A stretch of DNA of 64,000 nt from Duganella sp. CF402 (lineage in GTDB: Bacteria; Pseudomonadota; Gammaproteobacteria; Burkholderiales; Burkholderiaceae_D): positions 3,020,262-3,084,261 of the forward strand of contig NZ_FOBG01000001.1 in the NCBI RefSeq assembly GCF_900109645.1. Direction: 5' to 3'. Position 1 is the first letter of the stretch. Each line of letters starts with the position of its first letter. Shown in pieces: positions 17,893 through 26,203 of this stretch. The position numbers were made by a program, and so were the translations under genes. The notes beneath the pieces were generated by a model that was not told the origin of the DNA, made no database searches, and saw nothing but the letters and a program-made list of their open reading frames with translations.

Positions 17893-18764
17893 CCCAGGTC
17901 TGCGATCAGTCCAAGGCCTTGGGGTTGCCAGCCGAGCAGGCGTCGGGTGATGGCGCTGGAACTGGCGGCGTCGTGCGAGATCAGGGGCGTCAGCCACTCG
18001 AAGTAGGCCGGCGCTTCTTCTTTCGTCAGCGACTTGACCGGCAACTGCAAACGCCGTCCCAGCGCGGCGGCGATCTCGAACTGGCTCACGCCCTCTTCGC
18101 CCACCGCATGATAGTTCGCTCCCGGCTGGCCCTTTTCCAGCACCAGCCGGTACAACTCCGCCACGTCCGAAATGTGCGCGGCCGGCCAGCGGTTCTGGCC
18201 ATCTTCAAGATACGCGCAGTAGCCGGCTTTCAGCGCGCCCGGAACCATGTAGCTGATCAGGCCATGCTTGTCCTGGTTGTGCACCTGCGGCAGCCGCACC
18301 GCCGACACGTTCACACCCTGCGCGCGCGCCGCCGCAATCGCTTCCTCGGTGGCTGCGCGCGGGTGTAGTGCTGAACTCATGATGGGATCCTGCTCCGTCC
18401 CCATCTGCCCCGGTGCCGCCTGCACGACGTTAGTACCCGAAGTCACCAGCAGCGGACGCTGCGAACCCACCAGCAAATTCGACATGAAGCCAATCACCGC
18501 GCGGTCGTTCTCGCAGTTCTGCACGAAGTTGGCGAAGTTGTGATTGAAGCCAAGGTGGATCACGCTATCGGCCTGCTGCACGCCGCGCTCCAGCGAAGCA
18601 AAGTCCTCCAGCGAACCTGCATGCGGCTGCGCACCGGCAGCGAGCAGCGCTTGCGCGCCTTCCTCGCTGCGCGTCAGGCCGACCACGCGATGGCCCGCCG
18701 CCACCAGCTCCCTGACCACGGCCGAACCGACAAAACCCGTTGCACCCGTTACGAAAATATCCAT
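17889..18764 (-). CDS. NAD(P)-binding atypical/extended SDR oxidoreductase
   Basis: A 291-residue protein with an N-terminal Rossmann motif MDIFVTGATGFVGSAVVREL and a NAD-dependent epimerase/dehydratase-like body (VIHLGFNHNF, GANYHAVGEEGVS). The start at MDIF is fixed by the nucleotide-binding motif. It is divergent from a helix-turn-helix/MmyB-type regulator at 18858, with a 93-base shared promoter region. The arrangement suggests that the regulator controls this gene. The substrate is unknown; such proteins often reduce aldehydes or ketones. Confidence 0.85.
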   Translation of the reverse strand: MDIFVTGATGFVGSAVVRELVAAGHRVVGLTRSEEGAQALLAAGAQPHAGSLEDFASLERGVQQADSVIHLGFNHNFANFVQNCENDRAVIGFMSNLLVGSQRPLLVTSGTNVVQAAPGQMGTEQDPIMSSALHPRAATEEAIAAARAQGVNVSAVRLPQVHNQDKHGLISYMVPGALKAGYCAYLEDGQNRWPAAHISDVAELYRLVLEKGQPGANYHAVGEEGVSQFEIAAALGRRLQLPVKSLTKEEAPAYFEWLTPLISHDAASSSAITRRLLGWQPQGLGLIADLG

Positions 18765-18817
18765 TGCGATTCCTCTTTGATGTTGAACCGCTCCAGTATC
18801 CCGCATCAACATACCAT

Positions 18818-18847
18818 GATAAAGTAGGGAGATTATCCTGCTATAAA
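18818..18847. promoter_or_regulatory. Divergent promoter region with GATAA/TTATC repeat
   Basis: Between the reductase and the regulator, GATAA (18818-18822) and TTATC (18833-18837) form an inverted repeat. TATAAA (18842-18847) is a plausible -10 for the regulator, only about ten bases from its ATG, so that message may be nearly leaderless. The operator role is inferred. Confidence 0.3.
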
Positions 18848-18857
18848 AAGTATTACG

Positions 18858-19691
18858 ATGACGTCGCAAACCAACGCCGACAACATGCTGGGCGAGTACC
18901 TTGCCCTGTGCCGCGCGCGGCTCGATCCGGCGGCGCTGGGCTTCCCGGCCGGCCGCCGCCGCACGCCCGGCCTGCGGCGCGAGGAAGTCGCGCTGCGCGC
19001 CCACATCAGCGTCGCTTGGTACACGTTGTTGGAACAAGGACGTGGCGCACGTCCATCGGCCAGCGTGCTGGCCCGCCTTTCCTCCGCGTTGATGCTGACC
19101 GAAGCCGAACGCGAACACCTGTTCCTGCTGGCCCTCGGCCGGCCACCCGAAGTGCTGTACAAGCCCGCGCCTGCGGTCAGCCCGCGCCTGCAGCGCATCC
19201 TCGACCTGCTCGATCCCTGCCCTGCGCTGATCCGCAGCGCCGTGTGGGACGTGGTAGCGTGGAACCGCGCGGCCACCGTCTTCCTGACCGATTTCGACGC
19301 CCTGCCGCCGGGACAGCGCAACTGGCTGCGCCTGATGTTCCTCGATCCGCATGCACGTGAGAAGCACGGCGACTGGGACATGATCGCGCGCTTCGTGGTG
19401 GGAGCCTTCCGCGCCGACACCGTGCGCGCCGGCGCCGCCGATGAAGTGGCGCCGCTGGTGGCGGAGCTGAGCGAACTCAATCCGCAATTCAAAAAGCTGT
19501 GGACCGAGCCGGGGATCTCCGACCCGCTGGAAATGCGCAAGACCATCCATCATCCGGAGCTTGGCCCGCTGTCGTTCGAATACTCGGCCTTCGCAGTGGA
19601 AGGCCGCAGCGACCTGAATCTGGTGATCTACAACATGCTGGACGGCGACGCCGGCAAGCTGGCGCTCAAGCTGCAGGAAAATCCTTCCTGA
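18858..19691 (+). CDS. XRE/MmyB-type helix-turn-helix regulator
   Basis: A 277-residue regulator. The N-terminal HTH (about residues 10-80) carries RRRTPGLRREEVALRAHISVAWYTLLEQGR, typical of the family. The C-terminal MmyB-like ligand-binding domain (about 105-270) has VAWNRAA, NWLRLMFLDP and NPQFKKLWTEP. Such proteins sit next to, and usually repress, SDR-type oxidoreductase genes, as here. The 3' end overlaps the convergent FAD oxidoreductase gene by 26 bases. The ligand is unknown. Confidence 0.9.
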   Translation: MTSQTNADNMLGEYLALCRARLDPAALGFPAGRRRTPGLRREEVALRAHISVAWYTLLEQGRGARPSASVLARLSSALMLTEAEREHLFLLALGRPPEVLYKPAPAVSPRLQRILDLLDPCPALIRSAVWDVVAWNRAATVFLTDFDALPPGQRNWLRLMFLDPHAREKHGDWDMIARFVVGAFRADTVRAGAADEVAPLVAELSELNPQFKKLWTEPGISDPLEMRKTIHHPELGPLSFEYSAFAVEGRSDLNLVIYNMLDGDAGKLALKLQENPS

Positions 19692-21138
19692 TCGCCTGCA
19701 CCGCATTGACGCCGCAAGCCCCATGCACGCCACCGCCCGGATGCGTGGACGCACCGCACAGGTAATAGCCGCGCACCGGACCGCGATACTGGTTGTCCCC
19801 TTCACGCAAGGCGATCTTGCGCGCCTTGTCGCTCGACAGCGTGATGCGATGCGCCAGCACCGCATCGCTCAGATTCGGCGCATACTCCGCCCACGTGGCG
19901 GCGAAGGCATGCGGATAGACAGCCTCCACCCGCTGCAGCATTGCGCCATCCAGGCCGTCGGGGAACTGGCAGTCCGCGCCGGCGGCATGCTGGCCGGCCG
20001 GCGCCTGCGAAGCATCCCACAGCGAGTTCACGCGAATCGCGCCGGACGGCAGCGGCAGGCGCCCCGCCTCCAGATCGGAGACATGTTCCATCACTTCAGC
20101 GCAGGAATCGAGACCGATGAACACCTGCCCGCACTGGTTGATGTCCGCATTGTGCGCGGCGCTGCTGTAGTCCGGTGCACGCGCCAGGCAAGCCGCATAG
20201 GAACCGATCATGTTCGACCGCACCTGCGCATAGCGCGAAGGCCGCTCATCGTCTGCAATCAATTCGCCCATGCTGGCCTCATAGTCCGCACTGGACACCA
20301 CGATATCGGCCGGCATGAAACTGCCATCGCTCAGGTGCGCGCCGCGCACCGCGCCATCACGCAGCGCTATGCGATCTACACCGACGCCGCAAGCGACGAC
20401 GACACCTGCCTTGCGGGCGGCGCCGGCCAGCGCTTCCGGCACGCTCGCCATGCCGCCGACCGGCAGTGTGCGGCGGCCCAGTATCCACAGCACGTAGCCG
20501 AGGAAAGCGGCATCGCCGCCCACCTCATGCAAGCTACCGGAAAACTCCAGCGTCAGGCGATAGAACAGCGTCCTCACCTCGTCCGACTCGAACAGCGCGT
20601 CGATTACCTGCTGCGCACTGCGCGTACCAAGCAGACGCGGATCGAACAGGCCTGCATACAACTCCGCCACCTCGCCCGCATACCCCTTGATGGCGGCGGC
20701 GTGCGGCGGCGAAAAGTAGATGCCGGCCAGGGGCCGCGTCAACTGATCGGCCAGCGCCTTGGCTTGCACAAAGGCGCGTGCATCATGCCGTGAAAACATC
20801 GACAGCGACTGCAGCGTCTTTTGCGCTGCCTCGCGCCGATACAGCACCAGCGGCGGCCGGCCATCGCGGAACGCCATGCCGTGCTGCGCCAGCGGCATCA
20901 CCACATGGCGCGGCATGGCCTTGCTGGCCGCGTCGCTTTGGCGGTCGAGCAGGTCGGCATAGGACAGGTAGTTCGCATGCGGGTGCAGCTTGAACCCCGG
21001 CAGCAAAGACTCTTCGGTTACCGCCTGTCCGCCGCACTGCGGCGCACGTTCTACCACCAGCGTGCGGATACCGGTGGCGGCCAGGTTCAAGGCCGCCGCC
21101 AGCCCGTTCACGCCTGCGCCAATCACAATGGCTTGCAT
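19666..21138 (-). CDS. FAD-dependent oxidoreductase, phytoene-dehydrogenase-like
   Basis: A 490-residue flavoprotein with the N-terminal dinucleotide motif IVIGAGVNGLAAALNLA and VVERAPQCGGQA, and a C-terminal FAD-binding segment YYLCGASTHPGGGVHGACG. This architecture is that of CrtI/phytoene-dehydrogenase-like oxidases and NAD(P)/FAD oxidoreductases. No carotenoid gene is nearby. It is the last gene of the minus-strand aromatic-degradation operon, two bases after the hydrolase stop. A role in oxidising a ring-cleavage or flavonoid-derived intermediate is inferred from position. The reaction is unknown. Confidence 0.85.
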   Translation of the reverse strand: MQAIVIGAGVNGLAAALNLAATGIRTLVVERAPQCGGQAVTEESLLPGFKLHPHANYLSYADLLDRQSDAASKAMPRHVVMPLAQHGMAFRDGRPPLVLYRREAAQKTLQSLSMFSRHDARAFVQAKALADQLTRPLAGIYFSPPHAAAIKGYAGEVAELYAGLFDPRLLGTRSAQQVIDALFESDEVRTLFYRLTLEFSGSLHEVGGDAAFLGYVLWILGRRTLPVGGMASVPEALAGAARKAGVVVACGVGVDRIALRDGAVRGAHLSDGSFMPADIVVSSADYEASMGELIADDERPSRYAQVRSNMIGSYAACLARAPDYSSAAHNADINQCGQVFIGLDSCAEVMEHVSDLEAGRLPLPSGAIRVNSLWDASQAPAGQHAAGADCQFPDGLDGAMLQRVEAVYPHAFAATWAEYAPNLSDAVLAHRITLSSDKARKIALREGDNQYRGPVRGYYLCGASTHPGGGVHGACGVNAVQAIRKDFPAA

Positions 21139-21140
21139 GG

Positions 21141-22328
21141 CTACGACTTCTTCGCCTCGGGACCGATGTAGCTGCGGATGATGCTGTTAATCTTCGGCAG
21201 CGTCGCCTTGGCGTATTCGGTATCGGGATGGAGGTACAGGAAGCCGTGTCCCTGCTGCGGCCCTTCCAGCAGGTGCACCGTCACACCAACGTCGCGCATG
21301 CGGTTCACGTACAGGATGGTTTCGTCGTACAGGATTTCCCACTGCCCCACCCACACCAGCGCCGGCGGCATGCCCTTCAGCGTGGGCGCCAGCACCGGCG
21401 AGGCGCGCCAGTCATAGCTGTCCTCGCGCGAACGCAGGTAGTTGCGGGTGACGAAATCCGCATCGTCCGCGCGCAGGCCGTAGCCGTTGGCGAATTCAAG
21501 ATACGAGTGGTAGTTGTTGCGCATGTCGCAAGCCGGCGACCACAGGAACTGTAAGGCCGGCAGCACGCCGCCCGCGTCGCGCGCCATCAGCGTCACCACC
21601 GTGCCGATATTGCCGCCCGCGCAGCCGCCGCCGATGCCGATGCGCGCGGTGTCGAAGCCCAGCTCCGCACCGTGCGCGCCGATGTATTGCAGCACCGCGT
21701 AGCAGTCCTCGATCGCCGCCGGGAATTTGTGTTCGGGCGCGATGCGGTAGTCGGGACGCACCACCGCGCAGCCCCACTCCAGCACGTGCGCGCCTTCCTC
21801 GGCATCGTGATAATCCATGCCGTTGCCGAAGTTCCAGCCGCCGCCGTGGGTGCTGATGTAGACGCCCACCGGGCCGGTGGCGTTGGCCGGCATCCAGACG
21901 CGCGTCGGGATCGGACCTGCCGGACCGGGGATCTCGATATTCTTTGCCACCACGCCCGGCGGGATCACCGCATTGGCAGGCTGCTCGCCGCTCTTGCGAA
22001 TGGCGGGAATGCCGATGGTGCGGATCGACGGACCGGCCAGGGCCGCATCGTAGATCGCCTTCATCTCCGGCGTCACCTTGCTCATGCGCTCGGCGCGCAG
22101 CGCGGCGTAATCGACCGCCAGTGCCATGCCGGGCAGGCATACCGGTGCATCGACCGTCGGCGTGGTGGTCGGCGGCGGCGTGGTGGTCGGCGGCGGCGTG
22201 GTGGTTTGTGCGTTGGCGTCGCTGCCGCCGCAGCCCGATACGGTGGCCGCCAGCAGGCCGATGCCGCCGATACTGGTGCCGAGGAAGTTGCGGCGGCTGT
22301 TGACTTCCGCCTGTTCTGGTTTGCTCAT
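21141..22328 (-). CDS. Exported HSL-type alpha/beta hydrolase with Cys nucleophile
   Basis: A 395-residue protein. The N terminus has a twin-arginine-like signal (NSRRNFLGTSIGGIG) and LLAATVSGCGG, which may be a lipobox, followed by a Thr/Pro-rich linker (TTTPPPTTTP). The hormone-sensitive-lipase fold is shown by the oxyanion motif THGGGWNFG and the nucleophile elbow. The elbow reads GIGGGCAGGN instead of GDSAGGN, putting Cys at residue 236. GQWEILYDE replaces the usual acid motif with Glu, and GHGF gives the His. The gene lies in the aromatic-degradation operon. It could hydrolyse a lactone or ester product; the Cys points away from an ordinary esterase. Confidence 0.85.
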   Translation of the reverse strand: MSKPEQAEVNSRRNFLGTSIGGIGLLAATVSGCGGSDANAQTTTPPPTTTPPPTTTPTVDAPVCLPGMALAVDYAALRAERMSKVTPEMKAIYDAALAGPSIRTIGIPAIRKSGEQPANAVIPPGVVAKNIEIPGPAGPIPTRVWMPANATGPVGVYISTHGGGWNFGNGMDYHDAEEGAHVLEWGCAVVRPDYRIAPEHKFPAAIEDCYAVLQYIGAHGAELGFDTARIGIGGGCAGGNIGTVVTLMARDAGGVLPALQFLWSPACDMRNNYHSYLEFANGYGLRADDADFVTRNYLRSREDSYDWRASPVLAPTLKGMPPALVWVGQWEILYDETILYVNRMRDVGVTVHLLEGPQQGHGFLYLHPDTEYAKATLPKINSIIRSYIGPEAKKS

Positions 22329-22339
22329 GCTAGTCTCCT

Positions 22340-22798
22340 TTATTGTTTGAGGATGCCGCAAGCGACCACCAGGTCGCCGGCGCGTTCGAAATACACAGAG
22401 CGCTTCTCGATTTGTTTGGTGACCGAGTTGGGCCACTTGAAATCGATCCAGCCGCGATTGGACGTCTTCAGCATGTCCAGCCGCTCCTTGATAAACATCT
22501 TGCCGTCTACGTCCTTCACCGCCGACAGATCGTGCCCCACCATGCGCGGCAGCACCGGGTTGGCCAGCACAGTGCCGTGCAGATCGTGAATCACTACATA
22601 CAAGTCGCGGTCGACAAAGCGGCCGTGCGGATTGTTGGCTTCCGCGATGGTCTTGTCCTTGCCGCTGTCGGCCAGCATCGCCACCGCCTTACGCACCATG
22701 CTTACCGCTTCGTCAGCGGAACCGAGATCGGCGGCGCGCAGCGGACCGCCGAGGAAGCAGGCCAGCGCCAGCAACAGGTATCGAATGCACTTGGCCAT
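22340..22798 (-). CDS. Periplasmic single-Cache-domain protein
   Basis: A 152-residue protein with a signal peptide (MAKCIRYLLLALACFLGGPLRA) and a single Cache-like domain: VSMVRKAVAMLADSG, RDLYVVIHDLHGTVLANP, RMVGHDLSAVKDVDG, RGWIDFKWPN. Cache domains normally bind small molecules at the N terminus of chemoreceptors or kinases. Here the domain stands alone in the periplasm, with no membrane anchor or output domain. It is encoded between the MFS transporter and the hydrolase of the aromatic operon, so it may bind the substrate or assist uptake. That role is inferred. Confidence 0.8.
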   Translation of the reverse strand: MAKCIRYLLLALACFLGGPLRAADLGSADEAVSMVRKAVAMLADSGKDKTIAEANNPHGRFVDRDLYVVIHDLHGTVLANPVLPRMVGHDLSAVKDVDGKMFIKERLDMLKTSNRGWIDFKWPNSVTKQIEKRSVYFERAGDLVVACGILKQ

Positions 22799-22801
22799 GA
22801 T

Positions 22802-24130
22802 TCACTTCCCTTCCTTGTAAAGACGTCCCGTCACCAGCATCGCGCAGCCGGCAATCACCGCCGGTACGGCGAACACCACGAAGGCCGTCTGCTTGCTGGC
22901 GATGGCCGCCAGCAGCGCGCCGCCGCTGACCGAGCCGACGATGGAACCAACCCGCCCCACCGCCAGCGCCCAGCTCACGCCGGTGGCCCGCGCCGCCGTG
23001 GTGTAGAAGCCGGAGACCAGCACATTGGCGCCGGTCTGCGCGCCGGACAATCCCAGGCCAATACAGAACACCGCCACATACAGCCAGCCCGGATGCGCAA
23101 TCGCCGCGCCGGTCAGCACGATGGACAGCGCCGCCACCGCGTAGGAGCAGGTCAGCACGAAGAACGGGTTGTAGTGGTCCATCAGGCGCGCATTGATCAG
23201 CGAGCCGAGAGTGCCGCCGATCGGCATCATGGCGCCGATGGCGGCGGCTTCCGTCACCGCGATGCCGCTGTCGGTGATCACGGTCGGCAACCAGCTGCTG
23301 ACCTGGTAGTACACCCACAGGGTGCAGAAGAAAGCCAGCCAAAGCAGCAACGTGCCGGCGCGGTAGTGGGCGTTGAACAGCGTCGCGAGAACACTGGCCT
23401 TTGCAGCGGTAGTGCCGCGTTCCTCCGGCACCACCGCTTCAAGGCGAACGTCGTCGCGGCCCGTCAGGCGGCGCAGCACGGCGCGCGCCTCCGCTTCGTA
23501 CTTCGGCTTGCCGGCCATGAAGCGCAGCGACTCCGGCATCAGGAACCAGATCAGTGGCACCAGCGCCAGCGGCACTGCGCCGCCGAAGAAGAACACGCCC
23601 GGCCAGCCGAAGCGCGGGATCAGCAGCGCGGCGATGCCGCCGCCGAAGGCCAGCCCCAATGTGAAGCCGCAAAACATCAGCGTCACCAGCAAGGCGCGGT
23701 TGCGCTCCGGTGCGAATTCCGACGACAGCGTCAGTGCCGCCGGCATGGCGCCGCCCAGTCCCAGTCCGGTCAGGAAGCGCAACACGGCCAGCGACTGCAC
23801 CGAGTCCGCGTAGCCGCAAGCAATGCTGCCAGCCGCGAACAGCAGCATGGACAGCACGATCACGCGGCGGCGGCCGATGCGGTCGGCCATCGGGCCGAAG
23901 ATGAAACTGCCGATCGCCAGCCCGAACAGGCCGGCGCCGAAGATAGGCGCCAGTTGCGGCGGCGCCAGCGCCCACTCGCGTTTGAGCAGAGGCGCCACGT
24001 AGCCGGCTGCGGCCACGTCGAAGCCGTCCGCCGCCACCACCAGGAAGCACAGCACCAGCGTCAGTATCTGCAGCCCCGAGATTTTCGCGCCGTTCATCAC
24101 GGCGCTGGAAGTCATGGTTTGTGTAGTCAT
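22802..24130 (-). CDS. MFS transporter, aromatic acid:H+ symporter (AAHS) type
   Basis: A 442-residue inner-membrane protein with 12 hydrophobic segments. The AAHS signature is visible as AADGFDVAAAGYVAP in helix 1 and GPMADRIGRRRVI in the 2-3 loop, and FLMPESLRF precedes the central loop. AAHS members take up aromatic acids by proton symport. Genes on both sides (porin upstream, Cache protein downstream) are closely spaced, giving an outer- plus inner-membrane uptake pair for the substrate of this operon. Confidence 0.9.
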   Translation of the reverse strand: MTTQTMTSSAVMNGAKISGLQILTLVLCFLVVAADGFDVAAAGYVAPLLKREWALAPPQLAPIFGAGLFGLAIGSFIFGPMADRIGRRRVIVLSMLLFAAGSIACGYADSVQSLAVLRFLTGLGLGGAMPAALTLSSEFAPERNRALLVTLMFCGFTLGLAFGGGIAALLIPRFGWPGVFFFGGAVPLALVPLIWFLMPESLRFMAGKPKYEAEARAVLRRLTGRDDVRLEAVVPEERGTTAAKASVLATLFNAHYRAGTLLLWLAFFCTLWVYYQVSSWLPTVITDSGIAVTEAAAIGAMMPIGGTLGSLINARLMDHYNPFFVLTCSYAVAALSIVLTGAAIAHPGWLYVAVFCIGLGLSGAQTGANVLVSGFYTTAARATGVSWALAVGRVGSIVGSVSGGALLAAIASKQTAFVVFAVPAVIAGCAMLVTGRLYKEGK

Positions 24131-24142
24131 GCTACTCCCCGA

Positions 24143-25243
24143 TCAGAAGAAGTGCCGGATGCCGACGGACAGGCTGGAAACGTCCTGCCCCGCCACCGGC
24201 AAGCCCGCACCGCCCGCCGCTGGCGGCGGCGAATAAGTTTTACTGCTTGGCCAGATGCCAAAATTGGTGGCCGCACCATTGTCCAGGTGCGCATAAGAGG
24301 TGTAGATCTCGGAGCGCTTCGACAGGTGGTAGAAGTAGCCGATCGCGTAGATATGCGTCTTGCCGCCGACGGTATCATCGATCTTGCGCTGCGCGTAGGA
24401 GATTTTGACATCCGCCAGTCCCAGCGGAATGTTGGCGCCGACCAGCTGCGCATTGACGTTCTTGTTGCCGGACAGCGTGTTGTGCAGCAGGTAGCCGAAC
24501 AGCTTGAATGGCTCGAATGCATAGCTGGCGCCCAGCGTGGCGGTCTTGTTGGACAGGACCGTGTTCGGCACGGCGCCGGCCAGCTTCTGCACCTCGTAGC
24601 TGGCGCCCACGTACAGCGGGCCGTTCTTCGAATACTCAATGTTCGCACCGGTGAACTGGCCGAGGTCCTTGGGCGCTGCGGCGCGTTCGCTGAAGCTATG
24701 CAGCACGCGCACCGATACGCCGTCGACCGCAGGCGACAAATACTGCAGCGAGTTATTCAGGGGCAGCTGGCCGACGAAGCCGCGCAGGTTGCCGGGCACT
24801 TGCTGCGTCAGCGTGACGCCATTGCCGTTCTCGTTGCGGCCGAAAGGATCGCTGCGCAGCTGCACCCACAGGCTGGGCGCGAACTGGCTGCCCAGCTGCA
24901 CCGAGCCCCACTTGCCGCCATAGCCGACCAGCGCTTCGCGGTCGAACAGCTGGGTGCCGCCGCTGCTGGTGCCGGTGTCCGCGCTGAAGCCCGATTCCAG
25001 CTTGAAGTATGCCCGCGTGCCATCGCCCAGGTCTTCGCTGCCGCGCAGCCCCCAGTAGGAAATGTCGTTCGACACATAGCGCGCGCCGGATGCGGCCTTG
25101 CCCGGCGCCGACGAGAAGCGCACGCTGTCGACTGCGACATCGAGCTTGCCGTAGAAAGTGACGTTGCTGCCCTGGCCTTGCGCCAGGACGGCCGCCGGCA
25201 TCAGCGCTGACAGCATCAGCGCCGTTGTGATCTTGTTTTGCAT
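24143..25243 (-). CDS. Gram-negative general porin
   Basis: A 366-residue outer-membrane porin. The signal peptide is MQNKITTALMLSALMPAAVLAQ, followed by SNVTFYGKLDVAVDS, SNDISYWGLRGSEDLGDG and YFKLESGF, the strand order of Burkholderiales porins. It ends with a terminal Phe (SVGIRHFF), the assembly signal for the BAM machinery. Its place in the aromatic operon, just before the AAHS transporter, suggests a substrate-specific or at least co-regulated channel. Confidence 0.92.
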   Translation of the reverse strand: MQNKITTALMLSALMPAAVLAQGQGSNVTFYGKLDVAVDSVRFSSAPGKAASGARYVSNDISYWGLRGSEDLGDGTRAYFKLESGFSADTGTSSGGTQLFDREALVGYGGKWGSVQLGSQFAPSLWVQLRSDPFGRNENGNGVTLTQQVPGNLRGFVGQLPLNNSLQYLSPAVDGVSVRVLHSFSERAAAPKDLGQFTGANIEYSKNGPLYVGASYEVQKLAGAVPNTVLSNKTATLGASYAFEPFKLFGYLLHNTLSGNKNVNAQLVGANIPLGLADVKISYAQRKIDDTVGGKTHIYAIGYFYHLSKRSEIYTSYAHLDNGAATNFGIWPSSKTYSPPPAAGGAGLPVAGQDVSSLSVGIRHFF

Positions 25244-25282
25244 TTTTTATGTCTCCGTGGTTTTAATTATGGAAGTACTGCC

Positions 25283-26203
25283 TTACATGGTTGGAACCTC
25301 ATGATTGGTGACGAAATCCGCCGGCAGCGCAGGGCCCCAGACGTAGAGCGAATCCTCGGGCGGATAGTCGGCCGCCGGCCACTGCACGCCGGCGGCGATA
25401 AAGTCGATGTCGAACGAATACTCGGCGTAGCTGCCCCACGGGTCGCGCACATAGCGGAAGTAGTTGGAGCCGAGCACATGCCGTCCCACGCCCCAGCCAT
25501 CGGGATAGCCCGCCTGCGCCATCTGCTGCGCGCCCAGTCCCACCGCGTCGAAGGAATTCACGTTCCAGCTGCTGTGGTGCAGGCCTGGCGCCGCCGACCT
25601 GGCAAACGCCAGCAGGTGATGATCGCTGCCGTGCGGGCTATGCACGAAGGCGATGATGTCACCCGAGCGGTCGGACAGGCGCAGGCCCAGCGCCGCACAG
25701 TAAAACTCCACCGCCGCGTTCACGTCCGGCGTGAACAGCAGGATGTGCGACAAATGCGTCGGCCGCACTTGCCGGATCGCGCTGCGGCATGGCGCGCGCC
25801 CCGCATGGCCGCCTTCCGGCGCGAACTCGCGCGGCGCCTTCTCGCTGGGCGAGCACTTGGCCGCCACTTGCAGGCAGATCGCCACACCGTCCGGCGCCGC
25901 GATCCACACGCCGTCCGGCACTTCCGCGTGCGGCGGTGCGATGCGCCGCACCTGCTGCGCATCACAGCGCGCCAGCAGCGCCGCCAGGTCCTGCTGGTAG
26001 ACGCCCAGCGCCAGCCATAGCAACTGCTTGCGGCCGCCCTCCAGCACCCTGCCCCAGCGCTGCGCGTGGCCATCGGTGTACAGACCGAGGCCGCCCGCTT
26101 CACGCCGCACATCGAGGCCGAAGCTGCTGTAGAAGTGCACAGCCGCTTCCAGGTCCGGCACGCAGAATGCGAATTCGTGCACCGAATGGACGGCGGTGTT
26201 CAT
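25283..26203 (-). CDS. Two-module extradiol dioxygenase of the VOC superfamily
   Basis: A 306-residue type I extradiol dioxygenase. Two VOC modules are visible (about 1-130 and 140-290). The Fe(II) ligands expected in the second module are His in PTHLSHILLF, His in GLHHSSWNV, and Glu in GSYAEYSFD. It would open a catecholic ring next to its hydroxyls. It overlaps the FAH-family gene by four bases (ATGA) and follows the FAD monooxygenase, the order hydroxylase-dioxygenase-hydrolase of meta-cleavage routes. From memory, FdeC of the naringenin pathway is of this class. The substrate is not proven. Confidence 0.88.
   Translation of the reverse strand: MNTAVHSVHEFAFCVPDLEAAVHFYSSFGLDVRREAGGLGLYTDGHAQRWGRVLEGGRKQLLWLALGVYQQDLAALLARCDAQQVRRIAPPHAEVPDGVWIAAPDGVAICLQVAAKCSPSEKAPREFAPEGGHAGRAPCRSAIRQVRPTHLSHILLFTPDVNAAVEFYCAALGLRLSDRSGDIIAFVHSPHGSDHHLLAFARSAAPGLHHSSWNVNSFDAVGLGAQQMAQAGYPDGWGVGRHVLGSNYFRYVRDPWGSYAEYSFDIDFIAAGVQWPAADYPPEDSLYVWGPALPADFVTNHEVPTM

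Noticed and set aside
18765..19865. Upstream extension of the reductase gene to 19865
   Set aside because: It runs antisense through the helix-turn-helix regulator gene; the Rossmann motif begins at the ATG at 18764.
22150..22210. Repeated GGCGGCGTGGTGGTC units as a tandem repeat element
   Set aside because: They encode the Thr/Pro-rich linker of the exported hydrolase and need no other explanation.
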